Position numbers and translations under genes: made by a program. Of a stretch of 64,000 bases of DNA, positions 12,447 through 23,830 are shown in pieces; positions within the stretch are counted from its first letter, which is position 1; every line of letters starts with the position of its first letter. Below the pieces are notes generated by a model. That model saw only the letters and a program-made list of their open reading frames with translations, made no database searches and was not told the DNA's origin. Source of the stretch: Aplidium turbinatum (taxonomy: Eukaryota; Chordata; Ascidiacea; Aplousobranchia; Polyclinidae); contig OU964918.1 in NCBI GenBank assembly GCA_918807975.1, positions 56,590,477-56,654,476 on the forward strand, in the 5' to 3' direction.

Positions 12447-15400
12447 GGGGAAGAAAGAAGTGATTATTTTGCTACTACAATCACAGTGCTGTAATTATAA
12501 AGCAATGTAAAATAAAATATTGTAAAGGAAATTCTTCCTGGTGCAACGGTGGATTCGCAAATTGAGTTTAGAGTTCATCGAAGACTGCATCGGGTATGAT
12601 AAGCCAGGCTACTCACGACTGAGGTGGTCTGACTCAATGATACTAATTCATCGTTGCCTTACTTCAGGGGTGCCCAACACGTCAATCGTCTTAACTGCTC
12701 GATCGCCTAGGATTTTGCGTGGACAGTATTCCTAAAAACAGCGTTTTTCAATCAATATTCCTGAGAGAAAATTTGTCCATCAACTCATAATTTAGCCTAC
12801 GATTACATTAGCAATACAACCAGGGCTTCAGTATTTTTGAAGCACATTATGATGTAACAAGTACGAACATCCAAATGTAAAACCAATCAATCAATCAATC
12901 AATGTTTTATTTGTCAGTAACAGGAACATACGTAGATGTTTGAAATATGCAATTAATGTACACAATGCAAAGTTACACAAGTTCCCATACCGACTGGGAG
13001 ACAACGAAACGACCATACGGTCTACAAGTCAATTGCCACCCTACGGAAATGACGATTTTGCCATTTAAACTAAGCTTACAAGAGAGAGAGAGAAACCTTT
13101 TCTTTTGTCTGTTGCGTCAATTGCGACAATACGAATAAAATAGCTATCTAAATACCACAACAGACAGGAAGCAGCGAAAGACTATATCAGTCATCGAGTC
13201 AGCTGCTTCCCAGTTCTTAATGTGACAAATGTCAAGCATCGGCAAATTACGTTGAAACAACAAACAAGATAGGCTGATGTTGAGTAATATTAATGAAAGA
13301 AAAAAAAATCATGTGCTGCTGCGATCCTCAAGTGAAGTCCTGTGGTTTTTTATTCAAATATAAACTTTATTCCGGGTGATTAAAAATAGGAAAAACTTTT
13401 AAAATCAATAAACTCTTGTAGCAAGGGCGTTTAAACTTCAGTGTAACAGAGAAAAGTTCGAGCCATGGCTTACGTAATACAGGCCTTGCCATCGTGCGAG
13501 CTGGAGTCCAAGCTGGAGGCGAAGCTTGCTTTTGAACTGTTTGCAGTGAAGAGTTCTCAAAAAAGTAGAAAACAAAGAAGTAGGTAGTAACTTTCTAGCT
13601 TCCACTTCTAGTTTGTTTGTCGCTTGCGTTAAAAGAGCAACCTAGTTATTTTTACAAGAGTTGTCACGTGCATTTATTGCAGCCTGGCCTAATTTGAAAC
13701 ATGATTCTGTTGCTCAATGCTGACGAAAAATATGTGATGAATGTCAATCCATTTACAGTAAAGATGGCACAGGAAAAAGTAGCTTAGTGACTTCAGCGCA
13801 CCGACCATCGGTCGCTAGTGATTACGAAATTTTTTAGTCTATTACAATCGATGAGAAGTTGGCCATCCCTGCTTTAATTGATTAGGCTTGTTTGTGTGGT
13901 CCATCCTGAGACTTTTTGTGTAGTCTTTTATATATTTATTTTGCATTTTTAGACACAGGCTAGTGTCACTTTTTTACCACTTGCACATAGGCGTATTATC
14001 ACCTCCTTTAATAATTAAATTCTCGTTCACAAAAAAACAAGCTCTGTGAGGCTTATTTCTAAAGTTATCATCATCCGTTCAGTCGATTTCAATTCTCGAT
14101 CATTCTCTAAATCTTTCTCTCCACAACTCACGATTCCTCGCAACTTCCTTCAACTCTTGCATGCAAATCCCGCCTTCAAACATTAAAGTTTGTTTTGTGA
14201 TGATACAAATTTTGAAAAATTGATGAATTTTGCTGCTGGGAAATAAAATACAAATAGGGGGCCATCCTTTTGTCATTGAAAGATTAAAAGTAGTCTAAAT
14301 GTTTTTGTTTAATTATAAAAATAAATTATTTCTAATGTCAGGTGACAACGTCTTAATGTCTAACGTCTTCTTCAGTATGGTTTATTACAGAAAAAATTGT
14401 TAAATAAAGGAGTAACATCCTTAAATAAGAATTAACTGTTTGTCGTAATCAGACGAGTGAAATTGCGTCTTAAGAATATTGCCCACGAGTCTTAGAAAGT
14501 CACAATGGGGAATGCAGGCATGTAGGCTACTTCTGCTAAGGTGATATTTTAAAAGTTTGAAAACACTACAGCTTACATAATTATACAGTAACGTACTTTC
14601 TGTACGCACGTAGGCTATACTTACTGTATAGGCTACGCACACATAGGCCTACTCAATGTGTGGCCAATTCATATATTAATTCAGATAATACGAAACCAAG
14701 GAAGTTTCCAAAAATATTTGATAAAACTACTATTTTTTTGTAGATAGGCAAGTATGCATGTTATCGCAACCTGAGTTACAGAAAAAATGATGAATTATTA
14801 TTGTCACCAAATAAGCAACAAACATTCTTGAAAATGCTTCTAGTCATCAATCAAGCTATTGAATTTTGTTTAGTTTAAGTTCAAATATGACCAATCAAAT
14901 ATGATCGAGTGGCATCTTTCGTTTTCTCAAATGCTAGCCTGTAACTATAATAAAATGTAAGCGTTTTGGGTAGACTAGGCTACGCTAACAAAGTTTCTAG
15001 CTTTTCTCAAACAGTCCATTATAATATAGATCTATATTCAAATATTTGTATTTTTAACTGTTCTTTTCTCAAATAACGCTTTTCGGAATAAAATGCGATG
15101 TGATGTTAAAATATTTAAAATATATCGAAAATATGAAAAAATGATTAAAAACTTATTGCAATTTTGAACTCATAGTTGAGAAAACTTAATGCAATAAAAA
15201 GTTAGGCCTACTGATGAAAACAAAAACACGCATTTTGTTAGAAGTTCCAACGGATTTGGTACAGTGGTCAACACTCAACATACCCTATACACAAAGCTAT
15301 GATATCAGCCTTTAAAATAAAGTAGTTTGTTGTCTACCTCATATTTTAACTTGTCGTTTTCTGCAAGGCTGCTTGGATTATTACGCAAAAGCCTGCACAG

Positions 15401-15796
15401 TGCACACTGCACACGAATGAGTGTGAACTTTAACATTGCAAAGCAAAAGTAGTTGCTGCTGTTAGGGAAATTCTGGGCTTAGCCAAACAAGACTGAAGTC
15501 CAGTTTAAAAATGCTCGTGTAATTTGCAAGCATGTTTGCATTTGAATTAAATATATTGTATATGACATGATTGTCAAAAAACAAACAAAACGTCGTTGTA
15601 GTCCTTCATGAAATAAAAACTAAAGTTACTTTTAATTTGACGCAATGGTTTTTCTACCTATCGGTACTGTATTTGAAAGTATTTATGCTACAATGTTGGT
15701 TCTAATATTCCAAAAAAAATATTTACGTAAGTTAAAAAATGTTTTATTGACATTCTCAACAGTTGGATAAAAACATCAGTTTGATTTTCTAGTAAC
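12447..15796. other. intergenic, no gene seen
   Basis: Upstream of the SAMHD1 start. A lone hAT-like end (CAGGGGTGCCCAACACGTC, from 12665) has no partner that I could find. A (CAAT)n run lies at 12884-12903. No open frame shows a recognisable family or a convincing splice pattern. Confidence 0.5.
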
Positions 15797-16077
15797 TGAA
15801 TACCTGAAAATGAAAAGGGCCCAAGTCCACATTTTTACCCACCATCGTAATACTAACGCCTAGCGCTACCTTATGAGCAAAAGAAAGGTCCAAACACACG
15901 ATTTGAAACGTGTTATCGAAGGCAAATAAATTTGTATGATTAGATGAATGGCCCAAGTCCAGGACTTCGGCCATTCTTTCATACATATTTGTACAATTTA
16001 CCATGTACATTGCCCTGTTAGACATAGGATATACTTTAATTACTTTAAAGATAATTTTAACTACGGATTTGTTTGTT

Positions 16078-16378
16078 TGTTTTTTTTATCTTTATCCTGC
16101 ATTGCGGGAAAGCGGACTTGAGCGCTATGCATCGGTGTACGCCTTCCGACGTACACCTGACCCACGCTGCAGCTGACTACAATGTCTGTTTCCAGTTGTC
16201 TACTCTACTTATGACTTAAATTTGGTACTACCCATTATTCGAAATCGATCACTGGGTAGAGGCAATTATCGTAAAGTTTCTTGCCCAGAGAAGCAACAGC
16301 AAGTGCGGGTGGCTGGAGTCGAACATGCAGGCTCTCGACTGCGAGCCCAACGCGCTAACCACGATCTGATGTATGTGG
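16078..16378 (-). repeat. tRNA-headed SINE, full copy
   Basis: Poly-T at 16078 marks the 3' A tail on the minus strand. The body matches 44905-45150 closely. At 16300-16365 the minus strand carries TGGTTAGCGCGTTGGGCTCG and GCATGTTCGACTCC, A- and B-box-like tRNA promoter elements. Confidence 0.75.
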
Positions 16379-16402
16379 TAGGCCTACATGCTACGAAATG
16401 GA

Positions 16403-18777
16403 GGTCAAGATCATCATCATCATCACGTGCCGTCTCCGATCCGGAGGTTGGCTGTCACTTTCTTCCACAAGTCACGTTCTTCCGCTACTCTTTTTGTTTC
16501 TCCAATGCTTGACAAATCAGCCCACTGTATAACGTCATCTCCCCATGTTCGTCTCCTTCTTCCCCTGCACCTCTTTCCTTCCACCATACCTTCAATAACC
16601 AATTGATGTAGCTGTCCTGCCGATCCTCTCAAAATATGTCCCGCGAATTTCATCTTTTGTTTTGCCAAGTCGTTTGCCCATGTATCTTGCACTCCAATTC
16701 TTTTCCTAATTGCTTCGTTTGTAATGTGTTTTTTATATGATATTTTTAATATTCTTCTGTAGCACCAGAGTTGAAAAGCATTAATTTTTTTGCAAATTTC
16801 TTTGCTGTAGGTCCAACTTTCACTTCCATATGACATGACTGGTTTGATGTAACACGATAGAAGTCTCAGTTTTAATTGTAAATTTATTTCTCCTCTTAAA
16901 AACTTTATCGCCTTTTAACAAAATATTTGAGACAATCATTCACAAACGCTTGGCTAATTTCTGGGAAAAATATAAACTCTTCTCCCCTTTGCAATTTGGA
17001 TTTCGTAAAAACTACTCAACCAATTTAGCAATTACTCAATTCCATGAAGATATCATAAATGAACTAAACAACAATCACATTGTGTGCTCAGTGTTTATAG
17101 ATCTCAAAAAAGCATTCGATACAGTTAATCACGAAATCTTAATTGACAAGTTGAATCACTATGGCGTAAGGGGAAACTTTAAAAACCTTATTCATTCATA
17201 TCTAACCAATAAGCAGCAATATGTACAGGGCGGGGAAATCAACTCTTCTCGCTCAAATATTACTATTGGAGTTCCTCAGGGCAGTGTACTTGGCCCCTTT
17301 TTGTTTTCAGTTTACATAAACGATCTTCCCGATGCAACTAATTTGAAAACTCTACTCTATGCTGATGACACAGTTCTCTATTTGGCTCAAAAAACTACCA
17401 GCAACCTCCAGCCGATAATGAATAAAGAATTATGCAAACTCTACACTTGGCTTGAAAGCAATCAGTTGACACTCAACTTGAGTAAAACTAACTACATACT
17501 TTTTAACAATAAAAAGACTACACCCTCCGATATGCAAATTAAATTAAATGATACAATAATTAAGGAAGTTGACCACACACGCTACTTAGGAATCACAATT
17601 GATAACAAACTCAACTGGAATATACACATTGATAGCCTCTCGAAAAAACTATCCTCTTCTTCAGGCGTACTGAGTAAACTTAGAAAATTTACTTCTAGAA
17701 AAGTTCTCATCAATATTTATTATAGCATTGTACACTCGCACCTATACAATATGGAATTATCAACTGGGGATGCGCACCCACAAAATACTTGAATAGAATT
17801 CAAGTTAGACAAAATAAGATAATTAAAATCGTTACAGGAGCATTTGAAATGAAAACTAAATTACTGCCACTCTATCAAGAAAATAAAATACTAACTGTTA
17901 ATTCTACTTATAAACTAGAAATAAGCAAAATTATGTACAAATTTTATAATAATAAACTACCGGAAAACTTCAAAACTTTCTTTACACATGTATCAGCTAT
18001 TCATTCGTATAACACCCGACGTTCAAGCTCCAATTCACTTTATACTAAACAGGCAAATACCCAACTATTGCAAAAAAGTTTAAAATGCATGGGAATAAAG
18101 GTATGGGACAGTTTGCCTCAAAATATGAAAAAAAAACATGAAAAAGGCTTCAAATTTTTCAATAAAATGTGCAAAAAACACTTCTTCAATAATCAAGAGC
18201 TATAAAAACGACATCCACTACCTGAATAGCCTATGTTAATTGTTATTATTTTTTGTAGTATCTGTATTTTATTTATTTTTTCTGTTCTTCCTTCCTTCTT
18301 CTTTTTTGTGTCAATTTGCTACAATATTTAAAAACGCAATGCTTTCTTTCGTATAACTATTTGAATGAGAGAGTGCAGACTCGACGACCTCCTACGCCTT
18401 CAGAGCTACGGTCTTTCGCACTCTCTCATTGGATGCACACTGTCAGTTTTTGTTTTATGTATGTTTCGGCGTTTCGCATCCAAACAAAAATAAAATGACC
18501 ATCCATCCATCCTTGCATTTCCAAAATGACGCTTTTGCTTGACCGATTCTTCTTTTTATATCATTGGTGCATCTTCCATCTTGTGTAATGAGGGACCCTA
18601 GGTATGTGTATGTGGTGACCTGATCCAATTGTTCTTCTTCCAGCTTAATGTTTATTTTATTATTTCCATTGCTTTTTTCGATGAGCATTGTCTTTGTTTT
18701 CTTCAAATTGAGTTTCATTCCGTATTTTTTACTGATTTCATTGATTTTGTCCATGCTTTCTTGTAGTTTTTCTTCTG
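16403..18777 (-). mobile_element. LINE (endonuclease/reverse-transcriptase type), split by another LINE
   Basis: Two minus-strand pieces: 18777-18513 encodes part of the RT (SKKYGMKLNLKKTKTM, TYTYLGSLIT, RRIGQAKASFWKCK); 16905-16423 encodes the C-terminal part (KFLRGEINLQLKLRLLSCY, YGSESWTYSKE, LWCYRRILKISY). The second follows the first in the protein. A stop and a GAT-repeat tail lie at 16403-16424. It is 5' truncated, ending where the DUF7869 gene begins. Clade not assigned. Confidence 0.8.
16906..18512 (+). mobile_element. LINE (CR1/L2-like), 5' truncated, inserted into the minus-strand LINE
   Basis: RT domain from about 16906: FGFRKNYSTNLA, VFIDLKKAFDTVNHE, IGVPQGSVLGP, LLYADDTVLYL, LTLNLSKTNYILF, TRYLGITIDNKLNW. 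The 280-codon frame ending at 17792 loses register near 17750 (HSHLYN then MELSTGDA); the expected continuation (NRIQVRQNKIIKIVTG to the C-terminus) is in the neighbouring frame at 17789-18205, so there is a single frameshift. The 3' end is a short (CATC)n run at 18500-18512, where the interrupted LINE resumes. Confidence 0.82.
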
Positions 18778-19769
18778 AGATACAAAGTGAAAAACATCAA
18801 GCAACGCGAAGAAAATTCCAATCAGATTTGGAACTCCACAAACGCAAAGCTAAGTCTTTTTATGACAAGCTAAAAGCTGACTCTGCTACGGCGGAAGACG
18901 ATCCAGAAACGGAGACACTAGCTATCGACTTTCAACAAAACATACCTTTTCCTCACCTTCTTGTTGGAGAAATTTTTTACATGCCGCAAACTTGGCTGCA
19001 TAACTTTTGTGTGTACAGCGCAAGCACGAAAACATCTACGATGTACATGTGGCCAGAAACTGTTGCAAAGCGAGGAGCAAATGAAGTAGTTTCGTGCCTT
19101 CATCATTATCTCCAAAACAAAGTTTTACCCGGAGTCAAAAAGGTAAACTTTTATTCTGACGGCTGCAGGGGCCAAAACCATAACCACACTGCAGTGCAGT
19201 TTTTTCATACACTAGTAAAAAACCGAGATTTTGATGCTATTGATCATAATCTGCCAATAAGGGGTCACAGTTTTCTGCTATGTGACCGGCATTTTGCTAC
19301 GATTGAGAAAATGAAGCAGCGGAGAGAGAAGATGGAATGGTATGATGGATGGATCAACATGGTTGAAGAACAGTTTGATGTGGTTCGAGTTACCCAAGAC
19401 TTGATAAAAGACTATCGTGGACACTTGGCTCAATATTTCAAAAAAGCGACGAAACGGGGAACTGAGAAGTATCTCGTGTCAAAATGTAAAAGCTTCCGTT
19501 TCAGGAAGGAGCATTCGTTTAAAATTGGCGTTTCAAAGAATATGATGGGACTCGTTCGAACTAAATTTCGGATCCTTCAGCTTAACGCTCTTCCTACCTT
19601 AGAAGCTAGTCAGTGCTATACTAGCCAAGTACCGATTAAGGCTGCAAAGAAGCAAGATGTTATCAAACTGATAAAATACTTGCGCCAAGAAACAAGCGAC
19701 ATGATAGATCAACTCGTTACAACGGAAGATGCATTCTTTGATGCACAAAACTCAGACTATGAAAACTAA
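18777..19769 (+). CDS. DUF7869-like transposon-associated protein, N-terminally truncated
   Basis: About 330 codons are open. Visible blocks: LHKRKAKSFYDKL; a PHLLVGEIFYMPQTWLHNF block; MYMWPETVAKRGANEVVSC; VNFYSDGCRGQNHNH; and PIRGHSFLLCDRHFATIEK. This is the layout of a widespread animal family (DUF7869) thought to come from DNA transposons; the acidic residues in SDGCRGQN and CDRHF are candidates for a catalytic core, which is an inference. The reading frame upstream of about 18777 is antisense to a LINE and does not belong to the protein, so the N-terminus was lost where the LINE sits. No stops interrupt the remaining part. Function of the family is unproven. Confidence 0.6.
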   Translation, partial: EIQSEKHQATRRKFQSDLELHKRKAKSFYDKLKADSATAEDDPETETLAIDFQQNIPFPHLLVGEIFYMPQTWLHNFCVYSASTKTSTMYMWPETVAKRGANEVVSCLHHYLQNKVLPGVKKVNFYSDGCRGQNHNHTAVQFFHTLVKNRDFDAIDHNLPIRGHSFLLCDRHFATIEKMKQRREKMEWYDGWINMVEEQFDVVRVTQDLIKDYRGHLAQYFKKATKRGTEKYLVSKCKSFRFRKEHSFKIGVSKNMMGLVRTKFRILQLNALPTLEASQCYTSQVPIKAAKKQDVIKLIKYLRQETSDMIDQLVTTEDAFFDAQNSDYEN

Positions 19770-19904
19770 AGAGTTGCTTTTTACACAAACTGCTTTTATC
19801 TTACGCAATGAACTGAAAAACTGCTTTTACTGTACAATGTACATAACAAAAGTCTCAGATTTCTTTCATGATGAATGTATTTTGATATGATAATGGGACA
19901 AGGT

Positions 19905-20117
19905 CAGTGGCGTACCTAGCTAGAGCGCATCTCCCCCCCTGCGTGGCTTTTGCCACTGCATCTTCAGCTAAGAAATGCTCCGTTTTTTGTCCCAAAAAAG
20001 TTGTTTTTAAAAACAAAAAAAGTCTTCAACCTCGAGAGGGGGCCCTTAAACGTAGGGCTTTTTAGGTGCGGGCCCCCCTGCGACTGCAGGTATTGCAGGG
20101 GGGTTCCTACGCCAGTG
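19905..20117. mobile_element. hAT-like MITE, 213 bp
   Basis: Ends CAGTGGCGTACCTAGC and, reversed, CACTGGCGTAGGAACCC. The flanking 8-mers GACAAGGT and GGCAAGGT differ by one base. The interior is G/C-run rich without coding content. Confidence 0.8.
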
Positions 20118-20411
20118 GGCAAGGTGCTATCTATCAATATATCCAAGCAAAGCGCAGTGCATTACAAATTTGTGAGGTCCTGATTATAAGAAGGGTCCAA
20201 ATCCAGTGAGTTTGACGATCCGCACCGCATAAACTATAACGCACAGCAACACACAATACAGCTTTTTTGTTGTCTATTCCCATGTGTAACTACCCACATT
20301 AACCAGGCTTTGATATCTTTAACAAACAAAAAAATTGTGAAGTTTTTTTTGATTTTCTCGAAATAGTATCACCTAGACTTGGGCCATTCTCATTTTCAGG
20401 TATTCAATTGT

Positions 20412-20958
20412 ACAGTCTATAGGCCTACTCATTGGGGTTCACGACAAGTGGATCTCGTGTAAACTGTAAACCCGCTGAGGAGTGTGAACACCAACAAGTT
20501 GGCAGCAAATCAGCGTACTTGGCTACAGATAAAAGTACCCACAAACTATGTGACTTTCCAAGCAGAACAAATATACACAGTTAATTCTTGTACTGAAAGG
20601 CGTATTTTTGTAAAGGCTCTGCCTACAAATTCTGACACCCCGCTATTCTTTCGGCTCAACATACAAAATAATCCATGCAGTGTGACCCACGGAGGCCAAA
20701 AAGGTATTTGACTTTATAAACTTTAGATGACGCCAGTAACAACTCAGGTTATTGCTTTGTTAGAAAACATGGATTGCTTTAATGAACTTGCTGTCGATTG
20801 TTGGAAAAAATAAGCTTAAAGTTGGATCATACTGTAATTAGAGATATAAAAAATACAGTTTAGTCCAAAAAATGTCTGAGATGGAGCACGTGCGTTGTTT
20901 GTTGTTGCTTATTTGTTGTTTTGCAAATCACCAAATCTGCCGGTGGTATGTGAGCTAG
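20412..20958. other. no recognisable gene
   Basis: A short open frame at 20484-20711 shows no family resemblance. Confidence 0.4.
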
Positions 20959-22136
20959 CCAGAGGCGTAGCCAGCACAAAATTTCAAGGGGGGAGGCAAA
21001 TAAGTATTATGCACATGTCTATAATCCGGCAACGAGTCGGCAATAGCAAAGCACCCAGAGGGGAGGTCTAAGGAACCTCTCCCATATAATTTTGAAGAAA
21101 ATACCTTAAAATTGCGCTTTCTGGAATTACTTTCAGCCTAAATCCATAGAAAACTTTGTCAAATGATATTGCGACGGGGTAGCCACTTTAACTTAACAAC
21201 GTTTGTAAGCCCCTGTAGGCTAAAGCATGCACCAATCAGAAGCTGCGTTGTCTGTGACGTCAATAGAAGTTAGAGCAGATAAAAAATACAAACAGTTCTG
21301 ACAGAAAAGAAGTTAAAGTGGCTCTGACAGGAAAATAAATTTGCTAAATTTATCTAAGATACCAAAGAGATGACACTAACAAACTTCCCTGACCAGCAAA
21401 TCGTAAAAAATATCAACAGGCTACTAAGTTACATGCTTGAAAACTTTCGTTCACTTTCGGCGAATCTGACACTCATTTAATTGTGAAAATAAAAACGGCA
21501 ACACCGCTATGACGTCACCATGGGTGGGAAGGATACATTCTTTCTCTGTGGTGAGTTGGTGAGGTATGGTACGACTGCTTCAAAACGTCAATGTGTGGGG
21601 CTCTATGTGTCTAATCTAAAGCATGTGCAAAATGAGAATTACCGAAATGAAAAAGTCAACTTATTATTACTATCAGGTTTAGATCAAATAGATTGAGTTT
21701 ATTTTTATCAAACAGCATCTCAATTCAATTGAAATTGGAGTTTTTCTAAACTCTTGTAGGGCTACAATTTGGATAATTTTTTATTTGTCCTAATCTGGCT
21801 ATAGCCATTTGCAGTGTAACAGCAGTATCTCACAAACAGTACCCTTAATTTATGGTTGAGGTAATGCCTGGAAATTGCTGTTTATGTGACAGAGTCAGTG
21901 ACAAAGACGTGTGCTATCTTTTCATGATTTCAAACAAAACAAGGTGCTGACATGAAAATAGTCCTATCCCTAAAATAGTCAAAGTTTTCTTCAAGTGAAT
22001 AAAAAAGTAACAGTTAACCTCTCAAGTACATGTAGCTCCACACAGAGTGAAATTTACATGCCTTTTGACTCTTTTTTATTTCTTTAAAAGTATTATTGAC
22101 TCAAAAAGAATGTCTAAAAAGACATTACGAAAAGTA

Positions 22137-22185
22137 ACTACGGACAAAGGCCAGTGTTTCGATCTTCAGATCTCTTCAGCGTAGT
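22137..22185 (-). ncRNA. hammerhead ribozyme motif, family A, inverted copy
   Basis: Base-for-base reverse complement of the motif at 22886-22934, located in the inverted arm. Confidence 0.75.
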
Positions 22186-22885
22186 AAAGTGAAAGTAGAA
22201 AGTTGTCTTGAAGCGTTGGTTGAGGTGATGATTTGAAACTTGAGTGATTGTTGTGAGACAATGAGACTGGATTTAAGTTTTAAATTTGGACCTCAGCGAA
22301 ACGTAGTTTTACAGCCTATTAAAAGGTGTGATTTTTTTAAGAGAATTTGTGCTAAGAAATGGCAGGAATTTGTTAAAAATAAAAAATAATAAAATACATG
22401 CCAAAAGGCATGTAAATTTCACTCTGTGTGGAGCTACATGTACTTGAGAGGTTAACTGTTATTTTTTTATTCACTTGTTGATTCATTCATATCAGTTTGT
22501 ATCCTCTGGGGATCCTTCTCTTGTATCATGGGCCAATCCTATAGATGTTTGCTGGTACACCCCTTCATTTTCTTTGAATTTTTATACTTATGTGTACCGC
22601 TAGAATCTAATTTCTTGTATTTTAGATCCATCTTAGATGATTGTTTTGTCCTAGCTCAGTTGCAAATTCTTGTCTTTTTTTCTAGTTTTTATTTTTAACA
22701 AATTCCTGCCATTTCTTAGCACAAATTCTCTTAAAAAAATCACACCTTTTAATAGGCTGTAAAACTACGTTTCGCTGAGGTCCAAATTTAAAACTTAAAT
22801 CCAGTCTCATTGTCTCACAACAATCACTCAAGTTTCAAATCATCACCTCAACCAACGCTTCAAGACAACTTTCTACTTTCACTTT

Positions 22886-22934
22886 ACTACGCTGAAGAGA
22901 TCTGAAGATCGAAACACTGGCCTTTGTCCGTAGT
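22886..22934 (+). ncRNA. hammerhead ribozyme motif, family A
   Basis: Stem I ACTACG (22886-22891) pairs with CGTAGT (22929-22934). The core is CTGAAGA, stem II GATC/GATC with a TGAA loop, then GAA, stem III ACA/TGT with an 8-nt loop, then C before the 3' strand of stem I. This fits the CUGANGA..GAAA..UH consensus. The short stem III is as known from Penelope-like and retrozyme hammerheads. Confidence 0.8.
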
Positions 22935-23279
22935 TACTTTTCGTAATGTCTTTTTAGACATTCTTTTTGAGTCAATAATACTTTTAAAGAAATAAAAAAG
23001 AGTCAAAAGGCATGTAAATTTCACTCTGTGTGGAGCTATGTACTTGAGAGGTTAACTGTTATTTTTTTATTCACTTGTTGATTCATTCATATCAGTTTGT
23101 ATCCTCTGGGGATCCTTCTCTTGTATCATGGGCCAATCCTATAGATGTTTGCTGGTACACCCCTTCATTTTCTTTGAATTTTCTTCAAGTGTTCGAAAGT
23201 GGGATGGACCATACAAAACTAGTTGTACATGTTCTCTTCACTTCACTGGAGATGATTTTGTTAACACGACCAAGCCGAT

Positions 23280-23830
23280 TTGGATCTTCTCAGCAATGAG
23301 TGGCGTGCTGGGAACTGTAGGTGGTGCGTTTGCCACAAGTGCGAGTCTATGTCCCAGCCCAATGAATGTGTATGTTGCCATGAAGTGCCACAAACGAAAG
23401 AACTTTTGAAGAAAGACGCATCTAGTTGTGTTACTAATTTGACCGATTTTGAGGCACACTTAGGCCTACATCCTGCAGTTCTGAGAACTTTTTTTATGAT
23501 GAGCAGAAAGAACTGGAGAAAAAGCAATAAACCGAAAGGAGAAAACGGAGACCTATCAAAAGAGTAAGGACGCTACTACATTAGGCTAAAAATAACCTAA
23601 ACGCTAAAGAATGCACACTAAACGAAGTGATTTTATTTCCTTGCAGGCAGTATCGGTAATTAGTCGCTTACAGGCATGTATTGGAGTGGATACTACAAGG
23701 TGGTGCTCTCGGAAGCAACAATCGGATTGTGCTGCCGTCATGCATTGTTTGGCGAATCCGAAATAATTTTCAAGTCCAGATGGTTACCGTTACACCGGAT
23801 TTCAATGGCCAACTGAAGGCAGATTATGAG
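23280..23830 (+). pseudogene. P2X7-like cysteine-rich domain gene remnant, two exons
   Basis: Exon one (to about 23565) encodes GNCRWCVCHKCESM and ECVCCHEV followed by FEAHLGLHPAVLRTFF, the pattern of the P2X7 intracellular (ballast) domain family. The donor at 23566 (AAAGA|GTAAGG) and the acceptor TTCCTTGCAG at about 23644 frame a short intron. Exon two reads YRHVLEWILQG, then NNRIVLPSCIVWRIRNNF, again the family pattern. It has a TAA where Gln is expected near 23656, and one base is missing near 23771, before a PSPDGYRYTGF-like block. So it is a decayed gene. Zinc-binding cysteines are intact. It could be element cargo or a captured host exon pair. Confidence 0.65.

Larger units (their letters stand above)
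15797..20411 (+). mobile_element. DUF7869-type DNA transposon fossil, broken by insertions (tentative limits)
   Basis: TGAATACCTGAAAATGA with GGCCCAAGTC on the left (15797) recurs inverted at the right (ending about 20409), suggesting terminal inverted repeats around the DUF7869-like gene at 18777-19769. Between the ends lie a SINE, two LINEs and a hAT MITE. No clear TSD was seen, so the limits are an inference. Confidence 0.4.
21998..23178. mobile_element. Penelope-like or retrozyme-like element with hammerhead motifs, 1181 bp
   Basis: Flanked by a 13-bp duplication TTTTCTTCAAGTG (21985-21997 and 23179-23191). The second TTAA element has the empty site (TTTTCTTCAAGTA near 59230). Inside: an inverted arm (about 22009-22388), a partial direct repeat (about 22400-22597), about 90 bp of unique sequence, then a full-length repeat (about 22690-23178). 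The 22009 arm and the 22690 repeat are near-identical inverted copies of about 380 bp. Each carries a hammerhead core. Partial tandem plus inverted terminal repeats with hammerheads are known from Penelope-like elements. No protein is encoded here. Confidence 0.75.

Noticed and set aside
12665-12740. hAT element from the end CAGGGGTGCCCAACACGTC
   Set aside because: No partner end found; kept only as a note.
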